Shown one piece after another: positions 11,171 to 21,475 of a DNA stretch of 64,000 nt (position 1 is its first letter; every line of letters starts with the position of its first letter). The DNA comes from Malania oleifera (taxonomy: Eukaryota > Streptophyta > Magnoliopsida > Santalales > Ximeniaceae): positions 75,237,348 through 75,301,347 of the forward strand of contig NC_080427.1 of NCBI RefSeq assembly GCF_029873635.1, given 5' to 3'. The notes beneath the pieces are model-generated. The model was not told the DNA's origin and ran no database searches. It saw nothing but the letters and a program-made list of their open reading frames with translations. The translations under genes and the position numbers were made by a program.

Positions 11171-11491
11171 AGTTGACAGACAACTGTGTGTTCTAGACAA
11201 ACAACTGACTAAATTTACAAGGTTTAAAATTGAAACATAGAAGCCTAACAGACGACTGTCAAGGCTCCCACAGATGACTGTCAGTGAAAAGTGAGAAGTC
11301 TGTGAAAGTTTCACTAGACGACTGTCCACCTTTTATGCTTAAATTTACACATGGACAGAAGACTATCACCTTATGGACAGACGACTGTCATCTCATATTC
11401 TAGTGACAGACGACTGCCACTCAAGGGACAGACGACTGCCACCTTTCTGCCTATGATTTTTACCGTTATATTGAATGGACAGACGACTGTC
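11171..11491. promoter_or_regulatory. Array of GACAG-ACGA-CTGTC motifs in LTR C
   Basis: About ten copies of a 14-bp motif whose arms GACAG and CTGTC are reverse complements. Clear copies start near 11247, 11269, 11314, 11354, 11376 (exact), 11405, 11427 and 11478 (exact), with weaker ones at 11174 and 11195. The array lies about 160-480 bases upstream of a TATA-like box (about 11648). TGACAG is the known core of TALE (KNOX/BELL) homeodomain sites; whether those factors bind here is inference. Confidence 0.65.
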
Positions 11492-12597
11492 AGGACTTCA
11501 CAATTGTCTGCCTCGCGGCAATTTTCTGCTTTCCAACGGATATAATTTTTGAAATTCAAATATTTGGAAACTCAAATAAGTTTATTTTATGGAAACAAGT
11601 CTAAGTATCCTTTGGTGAACAAGCAAAGAGATTTTATACATCTATAAACACCCCTAAAGACACATTGATTTAATCACCAAGATCATTAAGAACTCACAAT
11701 CTGCTGTTATATTCTCTCTCATTCTAAAATTCTGAAAGTGCTACATATTGTTCTCATCCTTGCTCAAAATTAAGAGAAGTTCTTGTTGAATTTCACTGTG
11801 TTTGATCATTGAGTTGCTGATTCTTTCATTAAAAGATACCCACGGTGATAAATTTCTAAGAGCTTCATTCTGAAATTCATATTCTGAATTTACTGAAGTG
11901 CATTAGTGTTTTAAACTTGTATTAATCAGCTCTTTGAGAAGCAAGTTCTTGTACGTATTGTTTTTCTATCTTTGTAATAGGGCTTGTTGACGATTTGAGT
12001 AGTTGAATCGTTGGACCAAACAAGGGGAGATTGTTTGGAGAAGGCGGGCTCTAGCCTTACCCAAGGAGTGCTTGAAATTGCTTTTCTTTCGGCTAATAAA
12101 GGAACGATAATAGTGAATCCTTTGGAGGCTTGGCCAATGGCGAGGACCTAGGCTGTGTTGCAGCCGAACCTTGTAAAAATCCTTGTGTTCTTTTTTCTCT
12201 ACTCTACTCTTTATTTTTCAAGGACATAATACGCATGGTTGCTTTAAATTTAAATTTTGAATGTTTGGTTGTTAAATAGAATGGAAGGTAATTTGTTTTG
12301 GATAAATCAGCATTGATTGCGGAAACTGAAAGGGACTACGTTGGTTGATTATCCTTGACCTATTAATCTAAAAGTTTATTTAAAAACTGAACATTGGGAA
12401 GAAAAAATAATTGTGATACAGGGCTTAAACTGAGTGCAGCAAATTTTCACATATATTGTTACTTAAATTGAAAGTTTGATCTTGTTGTGATTGATTGTGA
12501 TTGTTTCTAAGATTTGCAACTTAAAAGAACTAATTCTAAAAGAAAATTTTTTAAAAACAAATTAACCCCCCCTCTTGGGAAGCTATTCCTAATTTTA

Positions 12598-12963
12598 GTG
12601 TGGGATATTCGGCGCAAGGTTGTGATTGATAGCCGACGCGAGACCATGTTTTACGTATGATTTCGGCGCGAGACTGTATTTATTAAATATTCAGCGAGAG
12701 ACCGTATTTATGAAACGTTCGGCATGAGGCCGTATCTATGAAATTATAGAAAATGCTATCAATCTATTTATGTTAAATGTTATATTATCATGTATTATAT
12801 ATTATCAGAACCCAGATGTTAGTTTAGTTCAGTTCAGAAGCACGGCACCATAGCTTATAAATTATATATCTAGGATCAGATTGGTGCTAACCACCCCACA
12901 AGGGGGTGGGAGATGGATAGTCGATGTGGCTTTTAGTGTAGAGTGTAAACATCCACCTGGAAG
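12598..12963 (+). mobile_element. Family A 5' LTR, second segment
   Basis: Continues the A LTR from the break at 2014; matches 21281-21475 and 27945-28060. Contains the repeated 'ggcg-aagg/gagaccgt' segments around 12610-12740. It ends where gypsy element B is inserted. Confidence 0.85.
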
Positions 12964-13485
12964 TGTCACGAGCTAAGCTTGTTCAAGGCATTATGTTTGC
13001 CTGTGACCACTTATCTCGTGTGCTTGGGATGGGTTTCCATCATGTAAATACTAGTGTAGGGTTATTTTCTTCTAGTGGTGTCTTTGTATGCCAAATAAGG
13101 CAGTATGACTCCTTGATCACTTTGATGTTTCCTAGTGCCAAGATGATAATTACATAAAAAGCTCTTTAGGGGGAGGGTGAGTGTTCATCAATCATTGTAA
13201 AACTCACCAGTAATTGTCAACGTGTTTAGCCTACTTGCCTCCTTCGCTAAGTACACAATGTCAACGGAGGATTTGTTAATGAATTACGGTTGCTTCAATG
13301 TTTACTGCTTGCTTGCCATGGCTTTCATGAATTGATTACTGTTTCCGCTACTATTTGAATGAATTCTAATGAAAGTATTTCATGGATGAATATTAGTAAA
13401 TGATAGGCTGGCTAGTTAAACAAGAGTGCTTTAGCTAGCGCCGCACGATCCTTCAAAACGGTGTGAAAATAGTCGGACTGTGACA
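12964..13485 (+). repeat. Element B 5' LTR
   Basis: 522 bp, TG...CA. The interior follows at once with TTTGGTATCAGATCC. The reading frame at 12963-13157 is LTR, not a gene. Confidence 0.92.
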
Positions 13486-13487
13486 TT

Positions 13488-13500
13488 TGGTATCAGATCC
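13488..13500 (+). other. Element B primer-binding site
   Basis: TGGTATCAGATCC, two bases after the LTR; close to the TGGTATCAGAGC type primed by initiator methionine tRNA. Confidence 0.75.
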
Positions 13501-13587
13501 AAGTCGATGACACTTGGTGAGAGTCCAAGGTTGAGTTGCTACGTGAATTCGATTGCCTTAGTTGTTGGATTTTGAAAGCTTTCGTAA

Positions 13588-14745
13588 GTGACCATGGCAC
13601 CAAACACTACTGAGAAGATCGACGTGCTGGAAGCACGGGTTGAGACGACAACCAATAATGTGGCCGTGGAGGTGGCCCAGATGAGAGAACTTGTTGATGA
13701 AGTGATGGGATCACAAAAACATCAAGCAGGTTTGATAGGCGACCTATCAGAGGACTTTCGCCATGTAGTTGAAACTTTGCAGTCGCGGATGGTTGATCTG
13801 TATGCAAAAGTGAATTTGATGGTTCTTACTATGGGGAACTCCAACACTCTGAGAGTTAGCAAGACCAAGGTACCATAACCTAGGACGTATGGGGGTGCCC
13901 AAGATGCTAAGGAGTTAGAGAACTTCTTGTTTGATGTGGAGCAGTACTTTCGTGCTGTAAGGATGGCCTCAGAATAGGCAAAGGTGGATACTGCGACCAT
14001 GTACTTAGTTGGTGATGCCAAACTGTGGTGGCGTACCAAGTACCAAGAGATTGAAACTAGACACTGTGTAATCAATAATTGGGTAGACTTAAAGAGAGAG
14101 CTCAAGGCCCAATTCTTTCTTGAAAATGTTGAGTATAATGCAAGGAAGAAACTGAGAGATCTCAAGCATACATGGTCAATAAGGGAATATGTGAAACAAT
14201 TTTCTGCTTTGATGTTGGATATTCGGGATATGTCGGAGAAGGAGAAGTTGTTCTATTTTCTTGAGAGGATGAAACCCTGGGCAAGAACTGAACTTCATAG
14301 GGAAAGGGTTCAAGACTTGTCAACTACATAAGCGGCTGCAGAACGCTTGACTGACTACGCTGGTGATGATACCGCTTCGTCCAAACGGTTTGGCAGAGAG
14401 GGAAACAGTGGAAAGTCTTTCAAGAATAGAAAACCCAAGATTGGGGGAGCCGACTCTAAATCATCAACCTCGAAGGAAGCTTCGTCATCTCAAGGGTTCA
14501 ACACACCCAATGGAAAGGGGAAGAGTAAAATTCCATGCTACTTGTGTGGTGGATCTCACAAAGTGAGTGAGTGTCAACACAAGAAATTACTCAATGCCTT
14601 ACAAGCTTCTACTTCAGGAAAAGGGATGGAAAGCGAGGAGGAAGAGGGTGATGCCCCGAGGGTGGGTTTAGTGTGGTTGGTGAGCTCATTAGAAAAGCAA
14701 GAAAAAACACCGAAAGTTACACGAGCAAAAGGGTTAATGTTTTGA
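13588..14745 (+). pseudogene. Element B gag
   Basis: Starts at ATG 13588. An N-terminal coiled-coil-like stretch is followed by the retrotransposon gag domain (AKLWWRTKY, then KRELKAQFF and EYVKQFSALMLDIRDM blocks, 13985-14330). A basic region and a zinc knuckle CYLCGGSHKVSEC (near 14536-14574) follow, spaced C-X2-C-X3-H-X4-C, one residue shorter than the canonical knuckle. In-frame stops at about 13876, 13976 and 14329 break it. Gag would form the virus-like particle. Confidence 0.88.
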
Positions 14746-15077
14746 GGATAAATGGGAAGAGTACTCACGCTATGGTGGATACGGGGGCTACTCATAATTT
14801 TGTTTCGCAGTTGGAAGCATGGAGACTTAACTTATCCTTAGAGAAGGATACAAGACACATGAAAGCAATTAACTCTGTAGCCCAGCCTACTCTGAGAGTA
14901 GCCAAGCAAGTGACTATAAAACTTGGACAATGGGAAGGTCATGCGAATTTCACAGTAGTGCCATTGGATGACCTTTTAGTCATTCTAGGAATGGAGTTCC
15001 TAAGGGGGACGAAGGCAATGCTGATGCCTTCAGCTGGTTCCCTATGTCTGATAAGAGATCACTTATACATGGTGTAA
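14673..15077 (+). pseudogene. Element B aspartic protease
   Basis: Shifted frame relative to gag. The catalytic motif MVDTGATHNFV lies near 14772-14804 and the second conserved block ILGMEFL near 14980-15000, the usual pepsin-like retroviral fold pattern. It would process the Gag-Pol polyprotein. The frame change may be decay, or a relic of frameshift expression. Confidence 0.85.
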
Positions 15078-15224
15078 GTCGTTGCAACAAAAGGAGACGA
15101 TAGGAAGTCCCTTTCAGCCATGCAACTCAATGAGGGATTGGGTCAAGGTGAGCAGACACATCTAGCCATGGTGGTGGTAGACAAATAAGTAGGCCAAGAG
15201 CTGGAGCCTACGACTATCCAAGCA

Positions 15225-16742
15225 GTGTTGGATGAGGATAAGGAGGTGTTGTTGGAAAAGTTGCCTCACAATTTGCCTTCACGACGGACTATGGAGCATG
15301 AGATCGAGTTGTTATCAGGAGTGAAACCACCTACTAAAGGGCCATGTCATATTGCGCCTCGAGATATAGTGGAGTTGGGAAAACAGCTTGATGAATTGGA
15401 AACATAATGTGTTCGCCCTTCCAAAACACCTTTGGGAGCATCGGTGTTGTTTCAGAGGAAACATGAAAAGCATCTATGGAAGGTGTTCGACAGGCTGAGG
15501 GGAAACAGTCTGTACATGAAGAAAGGGAAGGTCTCTTTCACTCAGTTGAGCAACAAATTCCTTGGTCAGGTGGTTGAACAAGGTCGTATTTAGAGGGGTA
15601 TGGAGAAGGTAAGGATGATTCAAGAACGGAGGATCCCCACGACAGTGAAGGAGTTGCGTTCCTTTCTTAGCCTTACTATATATTGTAGGAAATTCGTTGA
15701 GGGGTATTTGCAGAGAATGACTCCAATGACAAAACTACTGGGGAGGTATTATTGGCCGCACACGTGGGATGATGTGGTTGACTATACCAAAACTTGTCTC
15801 ACTTGCCAACAAGACAAGGGGGAGCGAAAGAAGTATGGTACTTTCATGGCTACACCAAAGTACTATTTGGCAGAGGAGACGACACAATTATTCCTTGTGA
15901 CTATTATGAAACATTGGGGTGTTCCCCAAGTTATTATTTGTGACCAAGATTTAATGTTCATTGACAACTTCTTTATAGAGTTTTTTAGGATATTCAGGTC
16001 ATATCTTGACATCTCTTCGAGTTATTACCGACAGATAGATGGACAAATGAAGAGATTCAAATGGCTACCGAAAGAGTACTTGTGCCATTTTGTCAATGAC
16101 AACCAGAAGAATGGCGTGCAACTAATTGATGTGGCTCCGTTCTGTGGTAATGCCCAAAGGAGCTCAACAACCAACAAGAGCCATTTTGAGCTTGTTACAA
16201 GCCAGCTGCCACTGTTACCTTACACAGTGGGTGAGCCATACAGACGAAAGAGTCTCAGGGCGTACATCTTCACCAGTGAAGGGAGACAGAATGCAGAGTT
16301 TGCCCAACCCTATCTGGAGAAAGCTTCTGAGCAGATGAAGAAGTGGGCAGATAAGGGGAGAAGACCGCAGTTTCATATCAGCTACCTCAAGCCATTCAAT
16401 GCCAATGCCAATAACCTGAGTAGAAGTCAGTTCAACAGAGCAGAGTTGAAGATAGTGCAACTTGACAGACATGATGTTGAAGAGATCCTTGCAGACAAAA
16501 AGTTCATATCCTCAAGGAAGAAGTGGCAGAAGTTCCTAGTGAAGTGGAAATGCCTTGATGACAAAGAAATCAACCGGATTTCTGCAGAAGATATTCAACC
16601 GTTTGTGGACAAATTTGAAGTGTACCTACCGCCAAAAGTCTACGAGGATGTCGACTGCATAAGTAGGGGAGAATGTCACGAGCTAAGCTTGTTCAGGGCA
16701 TTATGCTTGCCTGTGACTGCTTATCTTGTGTGTTTGGGATGA
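15225..16742 (+). pseudogene. Element B pol remnant: collapsed RT, integrase and chromodomain
   Basis: 15225-15407 is the N-terminal RT segment (HEIELLSGVKPP). Then a 380-residue open frame (15600-16742) fuses non-adjacent pol pieces. It has the RT thumb (LRSFLSLTIYCRKFVEGY), the integrase zinc region (CLTCQQDKGERKKYG) with its His pair lost, an integrase core fragment around HWGVPQVIICDQD, the HISYLKPF segment, and a chromodomain (KWQKFLVKWK, near 16530). The RT palm, RNase H and most of the integrase core are missing. The frame runs into the 3' LTR before stopping. No enzymatic activity is expected. Confidence 0.85.
16661..16673 (+). other. Element B polypurine tract
   Basis: AAGTAGGGGAGAA immediately before the TG of the 3' LTR; primer for plus-strand synthesis. 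A nearly identical tract precedes the related LTR at 58480. Confidence 0.8.
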
Positions 16743-17195
16743 GCTTCCATCATGTAAATACTAGTGTAGGGTTATTTTCTGCTAGTGGTGTCTTTGTATA
16801 CCAAATGAGGCAGTATGACTCCCCAGTCACTTTGATGTTTCCTAGTGCCAGGATGATAATTACATAAAAACCTCTTTAGGGGGAGGGTGAGTGTTCATCA
16901 GTCATTGTAAAACTCACTAGCAATTGTCAACGTGCTTAGCCTATTTGCCTCCCTTGCTAAGTACACAATGTCAACGGAGGATTTGTTAATAAATTACGTT
17001 TGCTTCAATGTTTACTGCTTGCTTGCCACGGCTTTCATGAATTGATTACAGTTTCTTCTACTATTTGAATGAATGCTAATGAAAGTGTTTCGTAGATGAA
17101 TGGTGGTAAACGATAGGCTGACTAGTTAAATAAGAGTGCTTTAGCTAGCGCCGCACGGCCCTTCAAAACGGTGTGAAAATAGATGGACCGTGACA
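16674..17195 (+). repeat. Element B 3' LTR
   Basis: 522 bp, same ends as 12964-13485. Confidence 0.92.
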
Positions 17196-17894
17196 ACTTG
17201 GCAGTCCGGACCAGGGTGTGGCGGGCCCATCGTACTTACAGACATTTTTTACTCGACAGTGGTCGGCCAGCCATTGTCGGGTCCCGCCTTCGGGCTGCAC
17301 AACCCATTATGGGGGGGTAATACATGACATCAGCTAGCTATTTATCCTAGGTATGTTTTCAGTATTATTAGCTATACCAAACAGTTATGATTAGTATGAT
17401 GTATTAGAAATATGAAAACATATGTTTTTGCAATTATTAAATGAAGAATGTTTTCTAGTATGAAGTGTGTACTGTATATCTATAATATCATTAAGTATTC
17501 ATGTTGCCACAGAGTTTTATTTAGTTTATTTTCCCTTACTAAGAAATGTCTCACCCCCAAACATTAAATGATTTTCTGGAAACCCAAAAAAATCGGTAGA
17601 GCGTGGCCGTCGTTGAGTTTATTGAGTTACCCCGCTAGGAGAGTAAGTGTGGTGCTAGGATCAACGGTTTTTGTTGTAGGACCCTAGGAAATACTTTGTG
17701 GTGTTTTGGGTATTTTGGAGATTGTATATAAATACTGTGCTTTGTTGTTATAGTTAACTCTGGTATTATATATATATTTTATGGTAATGAGGTTGATGAA
17801 TTACATTTACTACTTCCTAGGTTCCGCTGTGTATAACAGGTGTCCCCGCTACCCACGGATTTTGGTTGACTATTTTATTTATTTTATTTTATTA
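17196..17894 (+). mobile_element. Family A 5' LTR, third segment
   Basis: Matches 28060-28750 of the 3' LTR but stops about 20 bases short of the LTR end. It is joined directly to RNase H-proximal pol sequence. The PBS, gag, protease and RT are therefore deleted. Confidence 0.8.
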
Positions 17895-20169
17895 AGAATG
17901 CCAGATTTGAATAGGACGACAGCTGTGAGTAGAGCTTTCAGGAATTGAACTAGAGGCTAATCATAGCACCAGTACTGACCATCCCATCTAGGGGTGAGGG
18001 TTGTACTATCTACAGTGATGCATCCCTAAAGGGAATTGACTGTGTATTGATGCAGCATGGTAAGGTAGTGGCATATGCATCTAGACAGTTGAAAGAATAC
18101 GAAAAGAACTACCCTACCCATGATTTTGAATTGGCTGCAGTGGTACACGCATTAAAAATCTGGAGGCATTACCTGTACGGCGAACAGTGTAAGATTTTCT
18201 CCGACCACAAGTGTTTAAAGTATTTTTTTCACCTAGAAGGAATTGAATATGAGGTAGAGAAGGTGGTTAGAGTTGATTAAGGGTCTTTACTGTACTATCA
18301 GTTACCACCCAAGAAAAGCAAACGTGATACCTGATGCACTGAGTAGGAAGTCTAGGAAATCAACGTTGACGGATATGGAGATCCAGCGTCCGATCATGAT
18401 GGATCTAGAGAGACTTGGCATTGAATTGATCAAAAGTAATCCTCCAGTATGTATCGCCAGCCTAGTGGTACAGCCTACTCTGCAAGAAAGAATTAAAACT
18501 GCCCAGAAAGAAGACCCAGAATTAGTAGAGGTGATGGATAGAGTGCAGAGTGGTCAGGGGGAGGAATTCAGTACTGCAGACGATGGAGCTTTGCAATTCC
18601 GTTCCAGATTATGCGTTCCTGCCGGTACTGACATTAGGAAGATTATTTTGGAGGAGGCTCACAGATCTTTGTATACGGTTCATCCCGACAGTACGAAAAT
18701 GTACAAGGATCTGCAAGAGTTTTATTGGTGGAGTGGTATGAAGAGAGAGATTGCCGAACATGTAGCCTAGTGTTTAACGTGCTAGCAGGTAAAAGCTGAG
18801 CACCAAAGGCCAACGGACCAGTTGCAACCATTATTTATCCTAGAGTGGAAGTGAGATCATATATCCATGGACTTCGGACAGGGCTACTGTTGACATCGCA
18901 TGGCCAGAATGTAATTTGGGTGATAGTAGACCGATTCACTAAGACCGCCCATTTTCTCCCTATCAAGATTAGCTATTCTCTCAACCGTTAAACGAAGATT
19001 TATGTTTAGGAGATAATTCTTTCTCATGGAGTGTTTATATCTATAGTATCAGATCGAGACCCGCGTTTCATGTCACAGTTCTGGAGAAGCTTGCAGGAAG
19101 TTTTAGGGTCTCAGCTATATTTCAGCACGACATTCCATCCTCAGTCAGACGGGCAGACTAAAAGGATGATACAGATACTAGAAGATATGCTCCGAGCATA
19201 TGTATTAGATTTTGGGGGTAGTTGGACTCAATTCATGCCGCTGGTAGAGTTCACGTATAATAAGAGTTACCCATCCAGTATTGGCATGGCACCATTTGAG
19301 GCACTGTATGGTAGGAGATGTCGATCTCCTTTGTATTGGGATGAGATGGTGAGTGGCGAGTTGTGGGGCCTGAGCTTGTACAGTAGGCATACGATAAGGT
19401 TTGGCTCATTAGAGAAAGAATCAATGTAGCTCAGAGCCGACAGAAGAGGTATGTTGATAATCGCTGCAGGGATTTGGAGTTTGATGTGGGTGATCACGTA
19501 TTTTTGAAGATTGCTCCATTAAAAGGGGTTATGAGATTTGGTATAAAGGGTAAACTTAGCCCTAGGTTTATCGGTCCAATTGAGATTTTAGAGAAAGTGA
19601 GGCCGGTCGCCTATAGGCTAGCTTTGCCACCTACACTATATAAGATGCACGACGTATTCCACGTATCTATGTCAAGGAAATATGTCCTAGATCCTTCTCA
19701 TATTATCAGGTATGGTGAGTTGGAGCTCAGAGATTCGCTAGTCTATAAGGAGGTACCAATGCAGATTCTGGATAGGAAGGAACAAGAACTACGTAATAAG
19801 AAAATTCTTCTGGTAAAGGTTCTATGGATGAATCATGCAATAGAAGAGGCTTCTTGGGAGCTCGAGGAGCAAATCAGAAAAAAATACCCACAACTATTCC
19901 AGGAAGTTCATATGTAATTAAGAAATGTGAGTAAATATGTAATGTTTCTTTTGCAGGTATATGTAATGCTTTAAGTAGTAAGTGGTATTTTGGTTTTGGG
20001 AAAAACTTTCTTTGGTTTATGTAATCTCCCAGGACTTAAAATATTACCACGATATTCCTCCGCCATAAGTGAGGATAAGTAATAAAATAAGTAGACCATT
20101 TTGCCTTAAGAGATGATGGATTATACGAATAGTAAATTTTGAGGACGAAATTTTATAAGGAGGGAAGAA
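17895..20169 (+). pseudogene. Family A pol remnant: RNase H, integrase, chromodomain-like end
   Basis: RNase H at 18000-18265 ([34 protein letters not shown]). Integrase zinc region at about 18650-18790 (HRSLYTVHP, then CLTC) in another frame. Integrase core at 18895-19340 (IVDRFTKTAHFLP, VSDRDPRF, HPQSDGQTKR, ALYGRRCRSPLYW). Integrase C-terminal GDHVFLKIAP at about 19490 and a VSMSRKY/EEASWE end at 19660-19860. Stops and frameshifts separate the blocks. The motif set is of the Del/Tekay chromovirus type. A polypurine tract, ATAAGGAGGGAAGAA (20155-20169), precedes the 3' LTR. Confidence 0.88.
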
Positions 20170-20501
20170 TGTGACAACCCGAAGAATAATGATATTTAAA
20201 TAATAAAGAGGGAGGGAAATGGAAACAGAAATAGAAATGGAAAGAGGTAGCGTTTGTTGACGACATTGCACTTTGGGAGTAATAATTGAGGAAATTTATG
20301 AGGTCCTTGTCAACGAACACAGGGGATTCATCAATGAGGGTACAAGAGGGTCTCATCAACAAAGACAAATTTCGTCGATGAGAAGATACCAAGAGAGGAT
20401 TTTTGGAAGTCTGAAATTTGTTGACGAGGGTGTAAGTTCGTCAACAAACTTTCTACAGAACTCGTTGATGAGGTGATGAGTCTCGTTGACGAATCAAACC
20501 C

Positions 20502-20509
20502 TATAAATA
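20502..20509 (+). promoter_or_regulatory. TATA box of the A 3' LTR
   Basis: TATAAATA following the decamer array and preceding the CT tract. Confidence 0.65.
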
Positions 20510-20552
20510 GCAAAACTCGGATTTTAAAAGCACAAAAATAAGGAAAAATCAC

Positions 20553-20555
<3 letters not shown>

Positions 20556-20606
<51 letters not shown>
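20556..20606. repeat. (TC)n microsatellite
   Basis: Leader of the A LTR, probably downstream of the transcription start. Confidence 0.95.
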
Positions 20607-20609
<3 letters not shown>

Positions 20610-21470
20610 TCGGTTTCTCTCCCTTCTTTCTTTGATTTTGGCTCCATCGCTCACCGGATTGATGATCTGAGACCACCACGACGCTCCTGGAGAAGTTCTC
20701 TCCAAATCTTCCGGAGTGGATCGTTGGTGGAAGTTAGTCGAAATTCATCCTTGAGTTAAGGTAAGACTTTTTTTTGCAAAATTTGGTCTTACTGTAGTTA
20801 TAGGAAATGATATTCACGTGAAAATATTGAAATTTAGTTCTACAAGTTGTCGATTTCAAGGTATTGAATAGGAAATCTTACGGGTATGAGACCAGAGTTT
20901 ATAAGGGTTTTTCTCAGTAGGCAGGTAAGGGAATAAATTAAAGTAGTTATTTTTCATACAAAATATTATTATTTATCAGTAAATTAATTTTCAGGAAAGT
21001 ATTTATTATATCAGTATATTACAAAAGAAATACACATTTGGGAAAATATTGTTATTATGTTGAAATGTATATATATGTATGAGATGCCAGAAATTATGAT
21101 TTTAGAATACAATGTATGGTTTTATACAGTAAATGTGTGACATGAATATTACTTTACATGAGAAGTATTATGATATAACTATGTTATGAATGAAGCATGT
21201 TTTCCGGAATATGAAATATTATAGTACAAAATGATGTTCAATATACATGATAATTGATTTATTATTCAGAATGATATGTATGAGATATTCGGCGCAAGGT
21301 CGTGATTGATAGCCGGCGCGAGGCCGTGTTTTATATATGAAATGTTTGGCACGAGGCCGTATTTATGAAATTATAGAAATGCTATCAATCTATTTATGTT
21401 AAATGTTATATTATCATGTCTTATATGTTAACAGAATCTGGATGTTAGTTTAGTTCAGTTCAGGAACACG

Positions 21471-21475
21471 GTACC
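21471..21475. repeat. Target-site duplication of element E, left
   Basis: GTACC, repeated at 27940-27944. The uninterrupted A LTR has a single GTACC here (compare 12843-12850). Confidence 0.85.

Larger units (their letters stand above)
2015..12597 (+). mobile_element. Solo LTR 'C' inserted in the A LTR, itself split by a LINE
   Basis: Segments 2015-2280 and 10983-12597 form one LTR of about 1.9 kb. It starts TGTTGGCCTTACAAGG and ends in a C-rich stretch (12566-12573) followed by an ATTTTA end where ATTTCA would be expected. Flanks GTATG (2010-2014) and GTGTG (12598-12602) look like a five-base target duplication with one change. It carries a motif array (11171-11491), a TATA-like box (about 11648-11655) and a GT-rich, polyadenylation-like 3' part. 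No internal coding region is present, hence solo LTR. The LTR class (copia or gypsy) cannot be settled from sequence alone. Confidence 0.6.
12964..17195 (+). mobile_element. Gypsy element 'B', complete structure, decayed coding region
   Basis: Two 522-bp LTRs (12964-13485 and 16674-17195), both TGTCACGAG...GTGACA, flank a 3.2-kb interior. It has a primer-binding site (13488-13500), gag with zinc knuckle, aspartic protease, RT and integrase remnants, a chromodomain and a polypurine tract (16661-16673). I counted about 45 differences between the LTRs by eye (roughly 9%), mostly transitions, so the insertion is not recent. It sits inside the A LTR; flanks GGAAG and ACTTGGCAG do not give a clean target duplication. 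The chromodomain places it among chromoviruses. Confidence 0.9.

Noticed and set aside
11171..11491. CRISPR-like spaced repeats
   Set aside because: Spacing is irregular, the repeats are short and the context is a plant LTR.
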